36,802 nt of DNA from Phenylobacterium deserti. GTDB taxonomy: Bacteria; Pseudomonadota; Alphaproteobacteria; Caulobacterales; Caulobacteraceae. The notes beneath the pieces are model-generated. The model worked only from the letters and a program-made list of their open reading frames with translations. It was not told the origin of the DNA and searched no databases. How positions within the stretch are numbered: position 1 is the stretch's first letter; each line of letters opens with the position of its first letter. A program made the translations under genes and the position numbers. The stretch lies in the NCBI GenBank assembly GCA_945859865.1, contig CAMAOY010000008.1, positions 1-36,802 on the forward strand, read 5' to 3'. Of this stretch, positions 14,389 through 22,295 are shown piece by piece.

Positions 14389-16568
14389 GGCCCTGCGGCG
14401 GCCTCGCCCACCGCCCAGAGGGCGAAGGCGTATTCGAGGGCCGTTTCCTTGAGGTCATCGAACCGGCCCGCCGCGCCGGCGTGGCCGGCCTCCATGTTCA
14501 TCTTCAACAGGACAGGTCGCCCGCTGGTTGAAGCCGGGCGCAGGCGCGCCACCCACTTGGCGGGCTCCCAGTAGGTGACCCGGGGATCCGACAGGCCCCC
14601 TGTCGCCAGGATGGCGGGATAGGGGCGGGGCGCGACGTTGTCGTAGGGGCTATAGGCTGCGATCTGGTCGTAGGCCTCAGGGTCGGTCAGGGGGTTCCCC
14701 CATTCCGGCCATTCGGGCGGGGTCAGGGGCAGGGAGGCGTCGCTCATGGTGTTGAGCACGTCGACGAAGGGTACGGCGGCGATGATCCCGGAGAACAGGT
14801 CCGGACGCAGGTTGGCGACCCCGCCCATCAGCAGGCCCCCCGCTGACCCGCCACAGGCCACGGTATTGGCTGGCCGACCATAGCCCTGCCCCTGGAGGTG
14901 CTCGGCGCAGGCGATGAAGTCGGTAAACGAGTTCATCTTGCGCTCGCGGCGCCCCTCCAGGAACCAGCCCCGGCCCTTCTCCGAGCCCCCGCGCACGCAG
15001 GCCCGAGCCCAGATCCAGCCCCGGTCCACCAGGCTGAGGGCCCGGATGGAGAAGCTGGCCTCCTGGGAGATCCCGTAGCTGCCATAGCCATAGAGAAAGA
15101 GCGGTGCCGAGCCGTCGAGCTTCTGGCCCTTGCGCATCAGGACGAAGACCGGGACCTCGGTCCCGTCCGGTGCCCGTGCATCGAGGCGACGGGTCTCGTA
15201 GCGGGAGGGATCGTGGCCGGAGGGGATTTCCTGGGTCTTCACCACCGTCCGGGTCCGCTTCGCCATGTCGTAGTCCACCCAACTGCGGGGCGTGGTCATG
15301 GAGTTGTAGACGAAGCGCAGGACGTCGGTGCCGTACTCAAGCCCCGGATCGAGGTCGAGGGCGAAGGCCGGTTCGTCGAAGGCGATGGCGTGTTCGACAC
15401 CGTCCTGGCCCCGGATGACGATCCGGTTCAGGGCGTCGGCCTTCTCCAGCCGCACCAGCCAGTGGCGGAAGGCTAGGGTTCCCTCGATGAGCACCCCCGG
15501 CCGATGGGCGATAAGGTCCGTCCAGCTGTCGCGGCCCGGTGAGGTCTCCGGCGCGGAGACCAGCTTGAAGTCCACGGCGCCGTCGGCGTTGGTCCGGATG
15601 ATGAAGCGGTCGTTCCAGTGCTCGACATCATAGAGGACGCCGTCGCGGCGCGGCTCCAGGGGGACCGGCGTGGCGGTGGGTCGGTCAGCCGGGATGAGCA
15701 GGACCTCTCCGGTCTCCTGGTTGCCGCAGGCGATCAGGATGAAGCGGTCCGAGGCGCTGCGGTGGACCCCGATGAAGAAGCCCTCATCGGCCTCGGTGTA
15801 GACTAGGACGTCGTCGGCAGCGGTTCCCCGGACGGGACGGCGGTAGATGCGCGCCGGGCGGCCATTGTCGTCCCTCCAGGTCCAGAAGAGCCAGGCGCTG
15901 TCTGGCGAGAAGGTGAAGTCACCCGTTGAGCTCTCGATCGGCGAGGGCAGGACCTTGCCGGTGGCCAGGTCTCGAATGAAGATCCGGTAGACCTCCGAGC
16001 CCTGTTCATCCGCCGCCCATGCGAAAAGCCGGTGGTCAGGTGAATGGCCGGCAGCGCCCACGCTGAAGAAGGCCTTGCCTTTGGCCTCGGCCTCCTCGTC
16101 CAGCAGGACCTCCTCGGCCCCGCCGCCTCGTTGACGACGGACATGCGCCGGGTGCTGGGCACCGGCGGCGTAGCGGGTGAAATAGACGAAGGGTCCGTCG
16201 GGCTCAGGCGCTGAGGCGTCGTCCTCGCGGATCCGGCCCTTCATTTCCTTGAAGAGGGTGTCTTGGAGCCCCTCCGTCGGGGCCAGGACCGCCCGCATGT
16301 AGGCGTTCTCGGCTTCGAGGTGCCCGCGGATCTCGGCCTTCAGGACGGACGGGTCCCTCAGGACCTTCTGCCAGTCCTCGTCCTTCATCCAGGCGTATTC
16401 GTCGGTCCGGGTGCGGCCGAGCTGGACGAGGGTGCGCGCCTCACGGCGAGGCGAGGGCGGTCTGGGAAGGGCGTCGGAAGCCATGCGGCGGGGTGTCCCT
16501 GGCTGGGCCCTGGCGGAGGTGGACAGCGCCAGGGCGGCGGCGCCCGTCAGCCAAGCTCTCCGGTTCAC
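14385..16568 (-). CDS. S9 family oligopeptidase B with signal peptide
   Basis: A 727-aa serine peptidase of the prolyl oligopeptidase family, closest in layout to oligopeptidase B (PtrB), which cleaves peptides after Arg/Lys. An N-terminal MNRRAWLTGAAALALSTS, ending near ARAQ, looks like a Tat or Sec signal, so this version is probably periplasmic, while E. coli PtrB is cytoplasmic. Seven-bladed propeller sequence spans about 90-430. The alpha/beta-hydrolase part carries the nucleophile Ser in ACGGSAGGLLMGG (near residue 566), the Asp in TGGLSDPRVTYWEP, and the His in MEAGHAGAAG. It starts the operon, and its stop overlaps the TPR-AspH start. The upstream MaoC gene is 64 bp away on the same strand and may read into it. 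Confidence 0.92.
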   Translation of the reverse strand: MNRRAWLTGAAALALSTSARAQPGTPRRMASDALPRPPSPRREARTLVQLGRTRTDEYAWMKDEDWQKVLRDPSVLKAEIRGHLEAENAYMRAVLAPTEGLQDTLFKEMKGRIREDDASAPEPDGPFVYFTRYAAGAQHPAHVRRQRGGGAEEVLLDEEAEAKGKAFFSVGAAGHSPDHRLFAWAADEQGSEVYRIFIRDLATGKVLPSPIESSTGDFTFSPDSAWLFWTWRDDNGRPARIYRRPVRGTAADDVLVYTEADEGFFIGVHRSASDRFILIACGNQETGEVLLIPADRPTATPVPLEPRRDGVLYDVEHWNDRFIIRTNADGAVDFKLVSAPETSPGRDSWTDLIAHRPGVLIEGTLAFRHWLVRLEKADALNRIVIRGQDGVEHAIAFDEPAFALDLDPGLEYGTDVLRFVYNSMTTPRSWVDYDMAKRTRTVVKTQEIPSGHDPSRYETRRLDARAPDGTEVPVFVLMRKGQKLDGSAPLFLYGYGSYGISQEASFSIRALSLVDRGWIWARACVRGGSEKGRGWFLEGRRERKMNSFTDFIACAEHLQGQGYGRPANTVACGGSAGGLLMGGVANLRPDLFSGIIAAVPFVDVLNTMSDASLPLTPPEWPEWGNPLTDPEAYDQIAAYSPYDNVAPRPYPAILATGGLSDPRVTYWEPAKWVARLRPASTSGRPVLLKMNMEAGHAGAAGRFDDLKETALEYAFALWAVGEAAAGP

Positions 16569-16632
16569 GTCAGGCCTCCCGCCGCCAGGAAGGGGTGCCG
16601 GAGCGGCGCGAGGCCGCCCCGGCCGATGGGCC

Positions 16633-17082
16633 TCAGCCCGCGAACAGGATCGACATGGTCTCGGCCACGCAGGCCGGCTTGGTCTCGCCCTCGATCTCGA
16701 TGGTGCATTCGTTACGGATCTGCATGCCGCCCGCCTTGGCTTCGACGCCGATCAGCTTCTGACGCATGCGCACGCGCTTGCCGACCCGGACCATGTTGAT
16801 GAAGCGGACCTTGTCGGAGCCATAGTTGATGCCGCGGCTGACGCCCTTGACCGGCAGCATGCCGGCACCCAGGAAGGGGATCAGGGAGAGGGTCAGGTAG
16901 CCGTGGGCGATGGGGCCGCCCATCTCGCGGGTGGCGCGCTCGACATCCACGTGGATCCACTGGTGGTCGCCGGTGGCCTCAGCGAACTGGTTGACCCGCT
17001 CCTGGCTGATCTCCACCCAGTCCGAGACGCCGACTTCCTGACCGACAAGACCGGGCAGGTCCTTGATTTCCACGGGGTTCAT
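16633..17082 (-). CDS. MaoC-like (R)-specific enoyl-CoA hydratase
   Basis: A 149-aa single hot-dog-fold protein. ATG 17082 is chosen because GGGAG lies 7 nt upstream; a TTG five codons further up is weaker. The hydratase motif is ATGDHQWIHVDVERA (residues about 36-50), whose Asp/His pair is the catalytic dyad, followed by GGPIAHGYLTLSL and an INYGSDKVRFINMVRVG segment typical of NodN/MaoC proteins. It should hydrate trans-2-enoyl-CoA to the (R)-3-hydroxyacyl-CoA, linking beta-oxidation to polyhydroxyalkanoate or related pools. It is divergent from the prolyl-tRNA synthetase gene, with about 124 bp between. A weak minus-strand promoter (TTGCAC-16-TATCGC, 17119-17146) may serve it. Confidence 0.92.
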   Translation of the reverse strand: MNPVEIKDLPGLVGQEVGVSDWVEISQERVNQFAEATGDHQWIHVDVERATREMGGPIAHGYLTLSLIPFLGAGMLPVKGVSRGINYGSDKVRFINMVRVGKRVRMRQKLIGVEAKAGGMQIRNECTIEIEGETKPACVAETMSILFAG

Positions 17083-17206
17083 GTCGCGCTCCCTCAAATT
17101 GTTGCAATCCCGCCGCTAGCGATAGCATCCGCCGCAGACCGTGCAAGCGGGCTTTGCCGGATGGTCAGGTCCACCTTATGGAAGGACGCCCTGCAGGAGC
17201 CTCCCG

Positions 17207-18766
17207 ATGCAACGCGCGCTCAGCGTCAGCCGCATGACCGGCAATACGTCCACCTTCCCCGACTGGTATCAGGCTGTCGTCCGCGACGCCGACCTCGCCG
17301 AGGTCTCGCCGACCCGCGGTGCCATGATCATCAAGCCCTGGGGCTACGGCGTCTGGGAACGTATCCAGCAGACCCTCGACCGGCGGATCAAGGAGACCGG
17401 CCACGAGAACTGCTATTTCCCCCTCTTCATTCCACTGTCCTTCTTCGCCAAGGAGGCCCAGCACGTCGAAGGCTTCGCCAAGGAGATGGCGGTGGTCACC
17501 CACCACCGGCTGAAGTCGGTGGATGGCAAGCTGGTGCCCGACCCGGACGCCCGGCTGGAGGAGCCCCTGGTGGTCCGGCCGACCTCTGAGACCATCATCG
17601 GCGACGCCTTCTCGCGCTGGATCAAGAGCCACCGGGACTTGCCGGTCCTGATCAACCAGTGGGCCAATGTCGTCCGCTGGGAAATGCGCACGCGCCTGTT
17701 CCTGCGCACCTCGGAATTCCTCTGGCAGGAGGGCCACACCGCCCACGCCACGGCCGAGGAGGGTCGCGAGGAGACCCTGAAGATGCTGGAGGTCTATCGG
17801 GAGTTCTCGGAGACCGTCCTGGCCATGCCCGTGGTCGCCGGCGAGAAGCCCGAGAACGAGCGCTTCCCGGGTGCAGACAAGACCTTCTCCATCGAGGCCA
17901 TGATGCAGGACGGCAAGGCCCTGCAGGCCGGGACCTCGCATGACCTGGGAACCCACTTCGCCGAGGCCCAGAACATCCGCTTCCAGAACACTGCGGGCGA
18001 GCTGGTCCACTGCCACACGACCAGCTGGGGGGTTTCCACCCGGCTGATCGGCGGGGTGATCATGACCCACGGCGACGACGACGGCCTGCGCCTGCCTCCG
18101 GCCATCGCCCCCCGCCAGGTGGTGATCGTGCCCATGCTGCGGGACAAGCCAGAGGACGCCGAAGTCCTGGCGGCGGGCGCGGCCCTAGTGAAGGCTCTGG
18201 GCCAGGTCACCGCCCTGGGCGAGCCCGTCCGGGCCCTCCTCGACACCAAGGCGCAGAAGTCGGCCGAGAAGCGCTGGAACTGGGTGCGCCGCGGCGCGCC
18301 GGTGATCATCGAGCTGGGCCCCCGCGACGTGGCCTCCGGGACCATCAGCTTCATGCGCCGGGACCGGCTGCGCGATGGCGACAAGGTGGCCAGCCAGTCC
18401 CTGTCCCGCGAGGACTTCCTGGCCGGCCTGCCAGTCCTGCTCGCCGAGATCCAGCAGGGGCTCTACGACGAGGCCAAGGCCCGGCTTGAGGCGAACATCC
18501 GCACGGACATCGCCACCTTCGCGGACATGGCCGCCTTCTTCGGGGCCGCCGCCGCCGATGAAGAGGAGGCGACCGCCTTCCGGGGTTGGGTGCGCGCGCC
18601 CTGGGCGCGGCCCACCGGAGATGAGCTCGCGGCCATCGAGCAGAAGCTGAAGGTCCTGCGCCTGACCCTGCGCAACGCCCCCATGGACCAGCCGGCGACC
18701 TTCGGGCCGTGCCTCTTCACGGGGCGGCCGGGCGTGGAAGAGATCCTGATCGGCCGGGCGTACTAG
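17207..18766 (+). CDS. proS: Proline-tRNA ligase, archaeal/eukaryotic type
   Basis: A 519-aa class II synthetase charging tRNA-Pro. ATG 17207 has AGGAG seven nt upstream; MTGNTSTFPDWY at 17234 is an alternative start. The motifs are archaeal/eukaryotic-type: YQAVVRDADLAEVSPTRGAM near the N-terminus, motif 1 around GHENCYFPLFIPLSFF, motif 2 in NVVRWEMRTRLFLRTSEF, motif 3 in TSWGVSTRLIGGVIMTHGDD, then an anticodon-binding domain and the extra C-terminal domain ending in Tyr (IGRAY). Most alphaproteobacteria use a shorter bacterial-type ProRS, so this may be a second or replacing copy. The C-terminal domain has lost most of the zinc-binding Cys: only GPC in GPCLFTGRP remains. A tRNA-Pro(CGG) gene lies 10.7 kb upstream. 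Confidence 0.95.
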   Translation: MQRALSVSRMTGNTSTFPDWYQAVVRDADLAEVSPTRGAMIIKPWGYGVWERIQQTLDRRIKETGHENCYFPLFIPLSFFAKEAQHVEGFAKEMAVVTHHRLKSVDGKLVPDPDARLEEPLVVRPTSETIIGDAFSRWIKSHRDLPVLINQWANVVRWEMRTRLFLRTSEFLWQEGHTAHATAEEGREETLKMLEVYREFSETVLAMPVVAGEKPENERFPGADKTFSIEAMMQDGKALQAGTSHDLGTHFAEAQNIRFQNTAGELVHCHTTSWGVSTRLIGGVIMTHGDDDGLRLPPAIAPRQVVIVPMLRDKPEDAEVLAAGAALVKALGQVTALGEPVRALLDTKAQKSAEKRWNWVRRGAPVIIELGPRDVASGTISFMRRDRLRDGDKVASQSLSREDFLAGLPVLLAEIQQGLYDEAKARLEANIRTDIATFADMAAFFGAAAADEEEATAFRGWVRAPWARPTGDELAAIEQKLKVLRLTLRNAPMDQPATFGPCLFTGRPGVEEILIGRAY

Positions 18767-18790
18767 GCGCGAGGCTTCGGCGACTCAGCT

Positions 18791-18904
18791 GACCCCCTCC
18801 GTCCCGGGGCTTTCGCCCCGGGCCACCCCCCCCCGGGGGGGGGAATTAGAGAGCCAATTGCTCCCCATCAGGGGGAGCCCCCGGCGAAGCCGGGTGAGGG
18901 GGTC
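18791..18904 (-). repeat. GC-rich intergenic repeat, copy 2 (inverted relative to copy 1)
   Basis: Its reverse complement matches 2601-2718 end to end: GACCCCCTCACCCGGCTTCG, the AGCAATT centre, GGTGGCCCGGGGC and GGACGGAGGGGGTC. The centre carries an uninterrupted C9G9 palindrome (18826-18843), where copy 1 has an ordinary stem. It fills the space between the convergent proS and acyl-CoA synthetase genes and could act as a bidirectional terminator. Confidence 0.75.
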
Positions 18905-18906
18905 TG

Positions 18907-18939
18907 CGGCGACTCGGCTGACCCCCTGCGCCCCGGGGC
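18907..18939. repeat. 33-bp direct repeat of the repeat flank
   Basis: CGGCGACTCGGCTGACCCCC and the following gcgccccggggc repeat 18778-18810 with about three mismatches. The element at 18791-18904 is therefore followed by the beginning of another unit. Confidence 0.65.
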
Positions 18940-18940
18940 G

Positions 18941-20479
18941 TCAGACGATCTTCGTGCCTTCCTTGCCCCAATAGGCGTCACGGATCAGGCGCTTGTAGAG
19001 CTTGCCCGTGGGGTGGCGGGGCAGTTCCGGCATGAAGTCGATAATCCGTGGGCACTTCACGTGGCTGATATTGGCCCGGCAGAATTCGGCGATCTCGGCG
19101 CGGAAGGCGTCATTGGCGTCGGCCCAGTCTGCGGGCTGGATCATCGCCGCCACCTGCTCGCCCATTTCCTCGTGCGGGGCGCCCACCACGGCGGCGTCGG
19201 TGATCTTCGGATGGGTGATCAGCAGGTTCTCGAGTTCCTGCGGGTAGATGTTCACCCCGCCGGAGATGATCATGAAGCTCTTGCGGTCGGTGAGGTAGAG
19301 GAAGCCCTCCTCGTCCAGCCAGCCCACGTCGCCCAGGGTGGTCCAGCCGTGCTTGTTGGTGTTCTCGGCCACCTTGTCGGGCGCGTTGTGGTAGGCGAGG
19401 GGCGCGCCGCCAGCGAAGTAGACAGAGCCCTGAGTGCGCGGCGGGACCTCCTCGCCGTCGTCGCCGACGATCCTGACCTCGCCCATGACCGCACGGCCCA
19501 CCGTGCCCTTGTGGGCCAGCCAATCCTCCGGCCCGACATAGCAGAAGCCGTTGCCCTCGGAGCCGGCGTAGTACTCGTGGACCACCTTGCCCCACCAGTC
19601 GATCATCTGTTCCTTGACCGGGATGGGGCAGGGGGCGGCGGCGTGGACCGCCGAGCGGATGGAGGAGATGTCGTATTTCGCCCGCACCTCTGCCGGAAGC
19701 TTGAGCATGCGCACGAAGTGGGTCGGCACCCACTGGCCGACGTCGATCCGGTAGCGCTCGATCAGGGACAGGGCGGTCTCGGGATCAAACTTTTCCATGA
19801 CCACGACGGTGCCGCCCATCCTCTGGATGGCCATGCACCAGCGCAGGGGCGCGGCGTGATAGAGCGGTGCCGGCGAGATGTAGATGCTTTCTGGCCGGAA
19901 GCCGAACAGGCCCTGGGCCATCATGGCCAGGGTATTCGGCTCATCGATGGCCGCGCCGGTGAGGGGCGGCTTGATGCCCTTGGGCCGCCCTGTCGTACCC
20001 GAGGAGTAGAGCATGTCCGCGCCCGCGGTCTCATCGGCAATGGGGGTCGCGGGCATTGCGGCCCGGGCGGCCTCGAAGCTCTCGTAGGGCGGCCTGGACT
20101 CGCCCACCATATAGAGCCGCACGCCGGGCAGGAGGGGCGGCAGTTCGTCAATCACCGGGCCCACGCCGGCGGAGGTGATCAGCACCTTCGCCTCGCAGTC
20201 CTGCATGATGTACTCGATCTCGCCGGCAGACAGCTTGGACGAAATGCAGGTGAAATAGAGGCCGGAGCGCTGGGCCGCCCAGGCGATCTCGAAATAGCGG
20301 GGATGGTTGTCGAGCATCAGGGCGATGACGTCGCCGGTCTTCAGGCCCAGGGACCTGAAGAGCTGGGCACCCTGGTTCGAGCGGTCGTTGAGCTCTCCAT
20401 AGGTGACGGTCTCCCCCGTGGCACCCATGATGTAGGCGGCGCGATCCGGCTGGGTCCGGGCGTGGGTTGCGGGGTGCAT
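18941..20479 (-). CDS. AMP-forming acyl-CoA synthetase (FadD-like)
   Basis: A 512-aa ANL-family enzyme activating a carboxylic acid to its CoA ester through an acyl-adenylate. The start is decided by a perfect AGGAGG: the ATG at 20485 would abut it with no spacing, while ATG 20479 (MHPATHARTQ) is six nt away, so 20479 is used. Motifs: the P-loop-like YSSGTTGRPKGIK (158-170), YAGSEGNGFCYVGPEDW in the acid-recognition region, TTLGDVGWLDEEGFLYLTDR, and the C-terminal catalytic Lys in HPTGKLYKRLIRD. It is divergent from a crotonase-family gene with a shared intergenic operator-like palindrome, so both are probably induced together by a fatty or aromatic acyl substrate. The exact acid is unknown. 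Confidence 0.92.
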   Translation of the reverse strand: MHPATHARTQPDRAAYIMGATGETVTYGELNDRSNQGAQLFRSLGLKTGDVIALMLDNHPRYFEIAWAAQRSGLYFTCISSKLSAGEIEYIMQDCEAKVLITSAGVGPVIDELPPLLPGVRLYMVGESRPPYESFEAARAAMPATPIADETAGADMLYSSGTTGRPKGIKPPLTGAAIDEPNTLAMMAQGLFGFRPESIYISPAPLYHAAPLRWCMAIQRMGGTVVVMEKFDPETALSLIERYRIDVGQWVPTHFVRMLKLPAEVRAKYDISSIRSAVHAAAPCPIPVKEQMIDWWGKVVHEYYAGSEGNGFCYVGPEDWLAHKGTVGRAVMGEVRIVGDDGEEVPPRTQGSVYFAGGAPLAYHNAPDKVAENTNKHGWTTLGDVGWLDEEGFLYLTDRKSFMIISGGVNIYPQELENLLITHPKITDAAVVGAPHEEMGEQVAAMIQPADWADANDAFRAEIAEFCRANISHVKCPRIIDFMPELPRHPTGKLYKRLIRDAYWGKEGTKIV

Positions 20480-20548
20480 CGTCATCCTCCTGGGTCTTCG
20501 CCCGTCTGCGGGCCGCCGCTCTCCGGCTTTCGGTATGCATATGCGGGT

Positions 20549-20569
20549 CTTGACGGAAGGTCCGTCAAG
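20549..20569. promoter_or_regulatory. Perfect 9-3-9 palindrome, likely operator
   Basis: CTTGACGGA-agg-TCCGTCAAG lies in the 130-bp divergent intergenic region, 41 bp before the hydratase ATG and 70 bp before the synthetase ATG. Both arms contain a TTGACG-like -35 element. Its size and symmetry fit a TetR/GntR-type repressor site. The regulator gene is not in the window. Confidence 0.6.
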
Positions 20570-20609
20570 GCCGACCGATGTGCCGGAAACGCCACGGAGA
20601 CCTAAGACC

Positions 20610-21488
20610 ATGTCAAACTTCGAGACGATCCGCCTGGAAGTCGAGGACGGCATCGCCACCCTGACCCTCAACCGGCCGGACAAGCTGAACGCCTTCAACA
20701 CCCTGATGATGCAGGAGATGATCGCGGCCTTCGACCGAACCGACGCTGACGACAGCGTCCGGGTGGTGATCGTCACGGGCGCGGGCAGGGCCTTCTGCGC
20801 CGGTGCCGACCTCTCCGCCGGGGCGGCGACCTTCGACTATTCGACGCGTGGCGGCGAGGACAAGGAAGCCCGCACCCTCGACGGCGTCCAGAGGGACGGC
20901 GGAGGCCTCCTGACCCTTCGCATTTACGACAGCCTGAAGCCCGTGATCGCCGCCGTGAACGGCCCCGCCGTCGGCGTCGGCGTGACCATGCAGCTGGCCA
21001 TGGACATCCGGATGGCGTCCACCGACGCCCGCTATGGCTTTGTCTTCTCCCGCCGGGGGATCAATCCCGAGGCCTGTTCGTCCTGGTTCCTGCCCCGGCT
21101 CGTGGGAATCCAGACCGCCCTGGAGTGGTGCTATTCCGGCCGCGTCTTCCCGGCCCAGGAAGCCCACGAGAAGGGACTGGTCCGCTCTCTTCACGCCCCG
21201 GAGGATCTGCTGCCCGCCGCCCGAGCCCTGGCGCGCGAGATCGCCGACAACACGGCGCCCGTCTCGATCGCCCTGACCCGCCAGCTGATCTGGCGCATGG
21301 CCGGGGCCAGCCACCCGATAGAGGCGCATATGGCCGATAGCCGCGGCATCCAGGCCCGGGGTGCCATGCCGGACGCCAAGGAGGGGGTGACCTCCTTCCT
21401 CGAAAAACGCCTTCCCCGCTATCCTGACAGGGTTTCCACGGACCTGCCGAACATCTGGGAACACTGGAGTGCCCCCAAGTTTCGATGA
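20610..21488 (+). CDS. Enoyl-CoA hydratase/isomerase (crotonase) family protein
   Basis: A 292-aa cytoplasmic crotonase. Start ATG 20610 (MSNFETIRLEVEDGI) has only a distant GGAG upstream, but matches the family start; the longer frame runs through the operator. It shows NRPDKLNAFN (21-30), the first oxyanion-hole segment AFCAGADLS (61-69), the second NGPAVGVGVTMQLAMDIRMA (117-136), and a Glu at the catalytic place in RRGINPEACSSWFLPRLVG (E154). The second usual catalytic Glu position lies in this region too, but hydratase versus isomerase cannot be decided. It is divergent from the acyl-CoA synthetase, consistent with a two-step entry into beta-oxidation. Confidence 0.92.
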   Translation: MSNFETIRLEVEDGIATLTLNRPDKLNAFNTLMMQEMIAAFDRTDADDSVRVVIVTGAGRAFCAGADLSAGAATFDYSTRGGEDKEARTLDGVQRDGGGLLTLRIYDSLKPVIAAVNGPAVGVGVTMQLAMDIRMASTDARYGFVFSRRGINPEACSSWFLPRLVGIQTALEWCYSGRVFPAQEAHEKGLVRSLHAPEDLLPAARALAREIADNTAPVSIALTRQLIWRMAGASHPIEAHMADSRGIQARGAMPDAKEGVTSFLEKRLPRYPDRVSTDLPNIWEHWSAPKFR

Positions 21489-21604
21489 GGGAGCGGCTCT
21501 GTGGTTGTTTGGACGGTGCCGCCTTCAGCGGCCTGTTGGCGGGTGAAATCAGTCGAGCTCAATTGGCTATCGACAAATTCCCGACAATTTCAGTCGCTTA
21601 ATTC

Positions 21605-21633
21605 TTGTAGAGCCGAGGATAGGTCGCTATCTC
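21605..21633 (+). promoter_or_regulatory. Possible mucR promoter
   Basis: TTGTAG, a 17-bp spacer, then TATCTC within GCTATCTC, followed by an A/T-rich leader of about 50 nt. The 202-bp gap 21489-21690 holds no ORF of its own. A short GCCGC-cttca-GCGGC hairpin near 21521 lacks a T-run. Confidence 0.35.
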
Positions 21634-21690
21634 CAAACCACGCGTTGATTTTAGCGACGCATGTTTCAGTTTTTAAAGCGGATGCCAGAT

Positions 21691-22116
21691 ATGGACGATA
21701 AGAACGAAGTCATCGAGAGGACGGCGGATATTGTCTCGGCTTATGTCGGGAACAACACGATCTCAGCCGCTGAACTCCCCGCCCTGATCCAGAGTGTGCA
21801 TCGGGCCCTGTCGGGCGCGAGCAGCAGCGCTGAGGTCGTTGAGGCGGCCCCGCGGGATCCTGCTGTACCGATCCGGCGCTCCATTACCCCCGATTTCATC
21901 ATCTGCCTTGAGGATGGTCGCAAGTTCAAGTCGCTGAAGCGCCACCTTCGGACTAAGTACAACATGAGTCCCGAGGATTACCGGGCCAAGTGGGGTCTGC
22001 CCAAGGACTATCCGATGGTGGCTCCGAACTACGCCAAGGCGCGGTCCGACCTCGCCAAGCAGATGGGTCTGGGCCAGGGCGGCCGCCAGGCGCCCCGCCG
22101 GCGCACAAAAGTCTGA
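21691..22116 (+). CDS. mucR: Ros/MucR family transcriptional regulator
   Basis: A 141-aa DNA-binding protein. ATG 21691 (MDDKNEVIERTADIV) fits family starts; upstream ATGs at 21682 and 21661 are in frame and possible. The N-terminal half, with ADIVSAYVGNNTISAAELP, is the MucR oligomerisation region. The C-terminal half has the Ros finger FIICLEDGRKFKSLKRHL followed by YRAKWGLPKDYPMVAPNYA. In alphaproteobacteria MucR binds AT-rich DNA and controls exopolysaccharide, motility and, in Caulobacter, cell-cycle genes alongside CtrA and SciP. Ligand positions are unusual: Cys, then Asp in the second position as in many MucR, then His in KRHL, but RTKY where RTHY is common, so the fourth ligand may be missing. 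It is followed by a terminator. Confidence 0.92.
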   Translation: MDDKNEVIERTADIVSAYVGNNTISAAELPALIQSVHRALSGASSSAEVVEAAPRDPAVPIRRSITPDFIICLEDGRKFKSLKRHLRTKYNMSPEDYRAKWGLPKDYPMVAPNYAKARSDLAKQMGLGQGGRQAPRRRTKV

Positions 22117-22150
22117 GCCGAAGACACTCAGACCCCCGAGATTACCGAGA

Positions 22151-22180
22151 CGCCCGGCCGCCTGTGCGGTCGGGCGTTTT
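22151..22180 (+). terminator. Rho-independent terminator of mucR
   Basis: Stem cgcccggccgc / gcggtcgggcg (22151-22161 with 22166-22176, one G-T pair), loop CTGT, then TTTT. It lies 34 bp after the mucR stop. Confidence 0.85.
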
Positions 22181-22295
22181 CATGTTCGGTCCCCATTCAA
22201 TACGCGCCGTTAACCAAAATTCGCTTGCCCGCGATTCGCGCATCAGGCGATAAACGATTTGTTATGAATCCAAGGGGTTGTTGGGGACTCTGAAG

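Noticed and set aside
19013-20605. 530-codon open frame on the plus strand, antisense to the acyl-CoA synthetase
   Set aside because: Shadow of the ANL-family gene; His/Gly/Asp-rich composition with no family motif.
22210-22224. CtrA full site before the PAS_5 gene
   Set aside because: TTAACC is present but the second TTAA at seven-base spacing is missing; only a half-site can be claimed.
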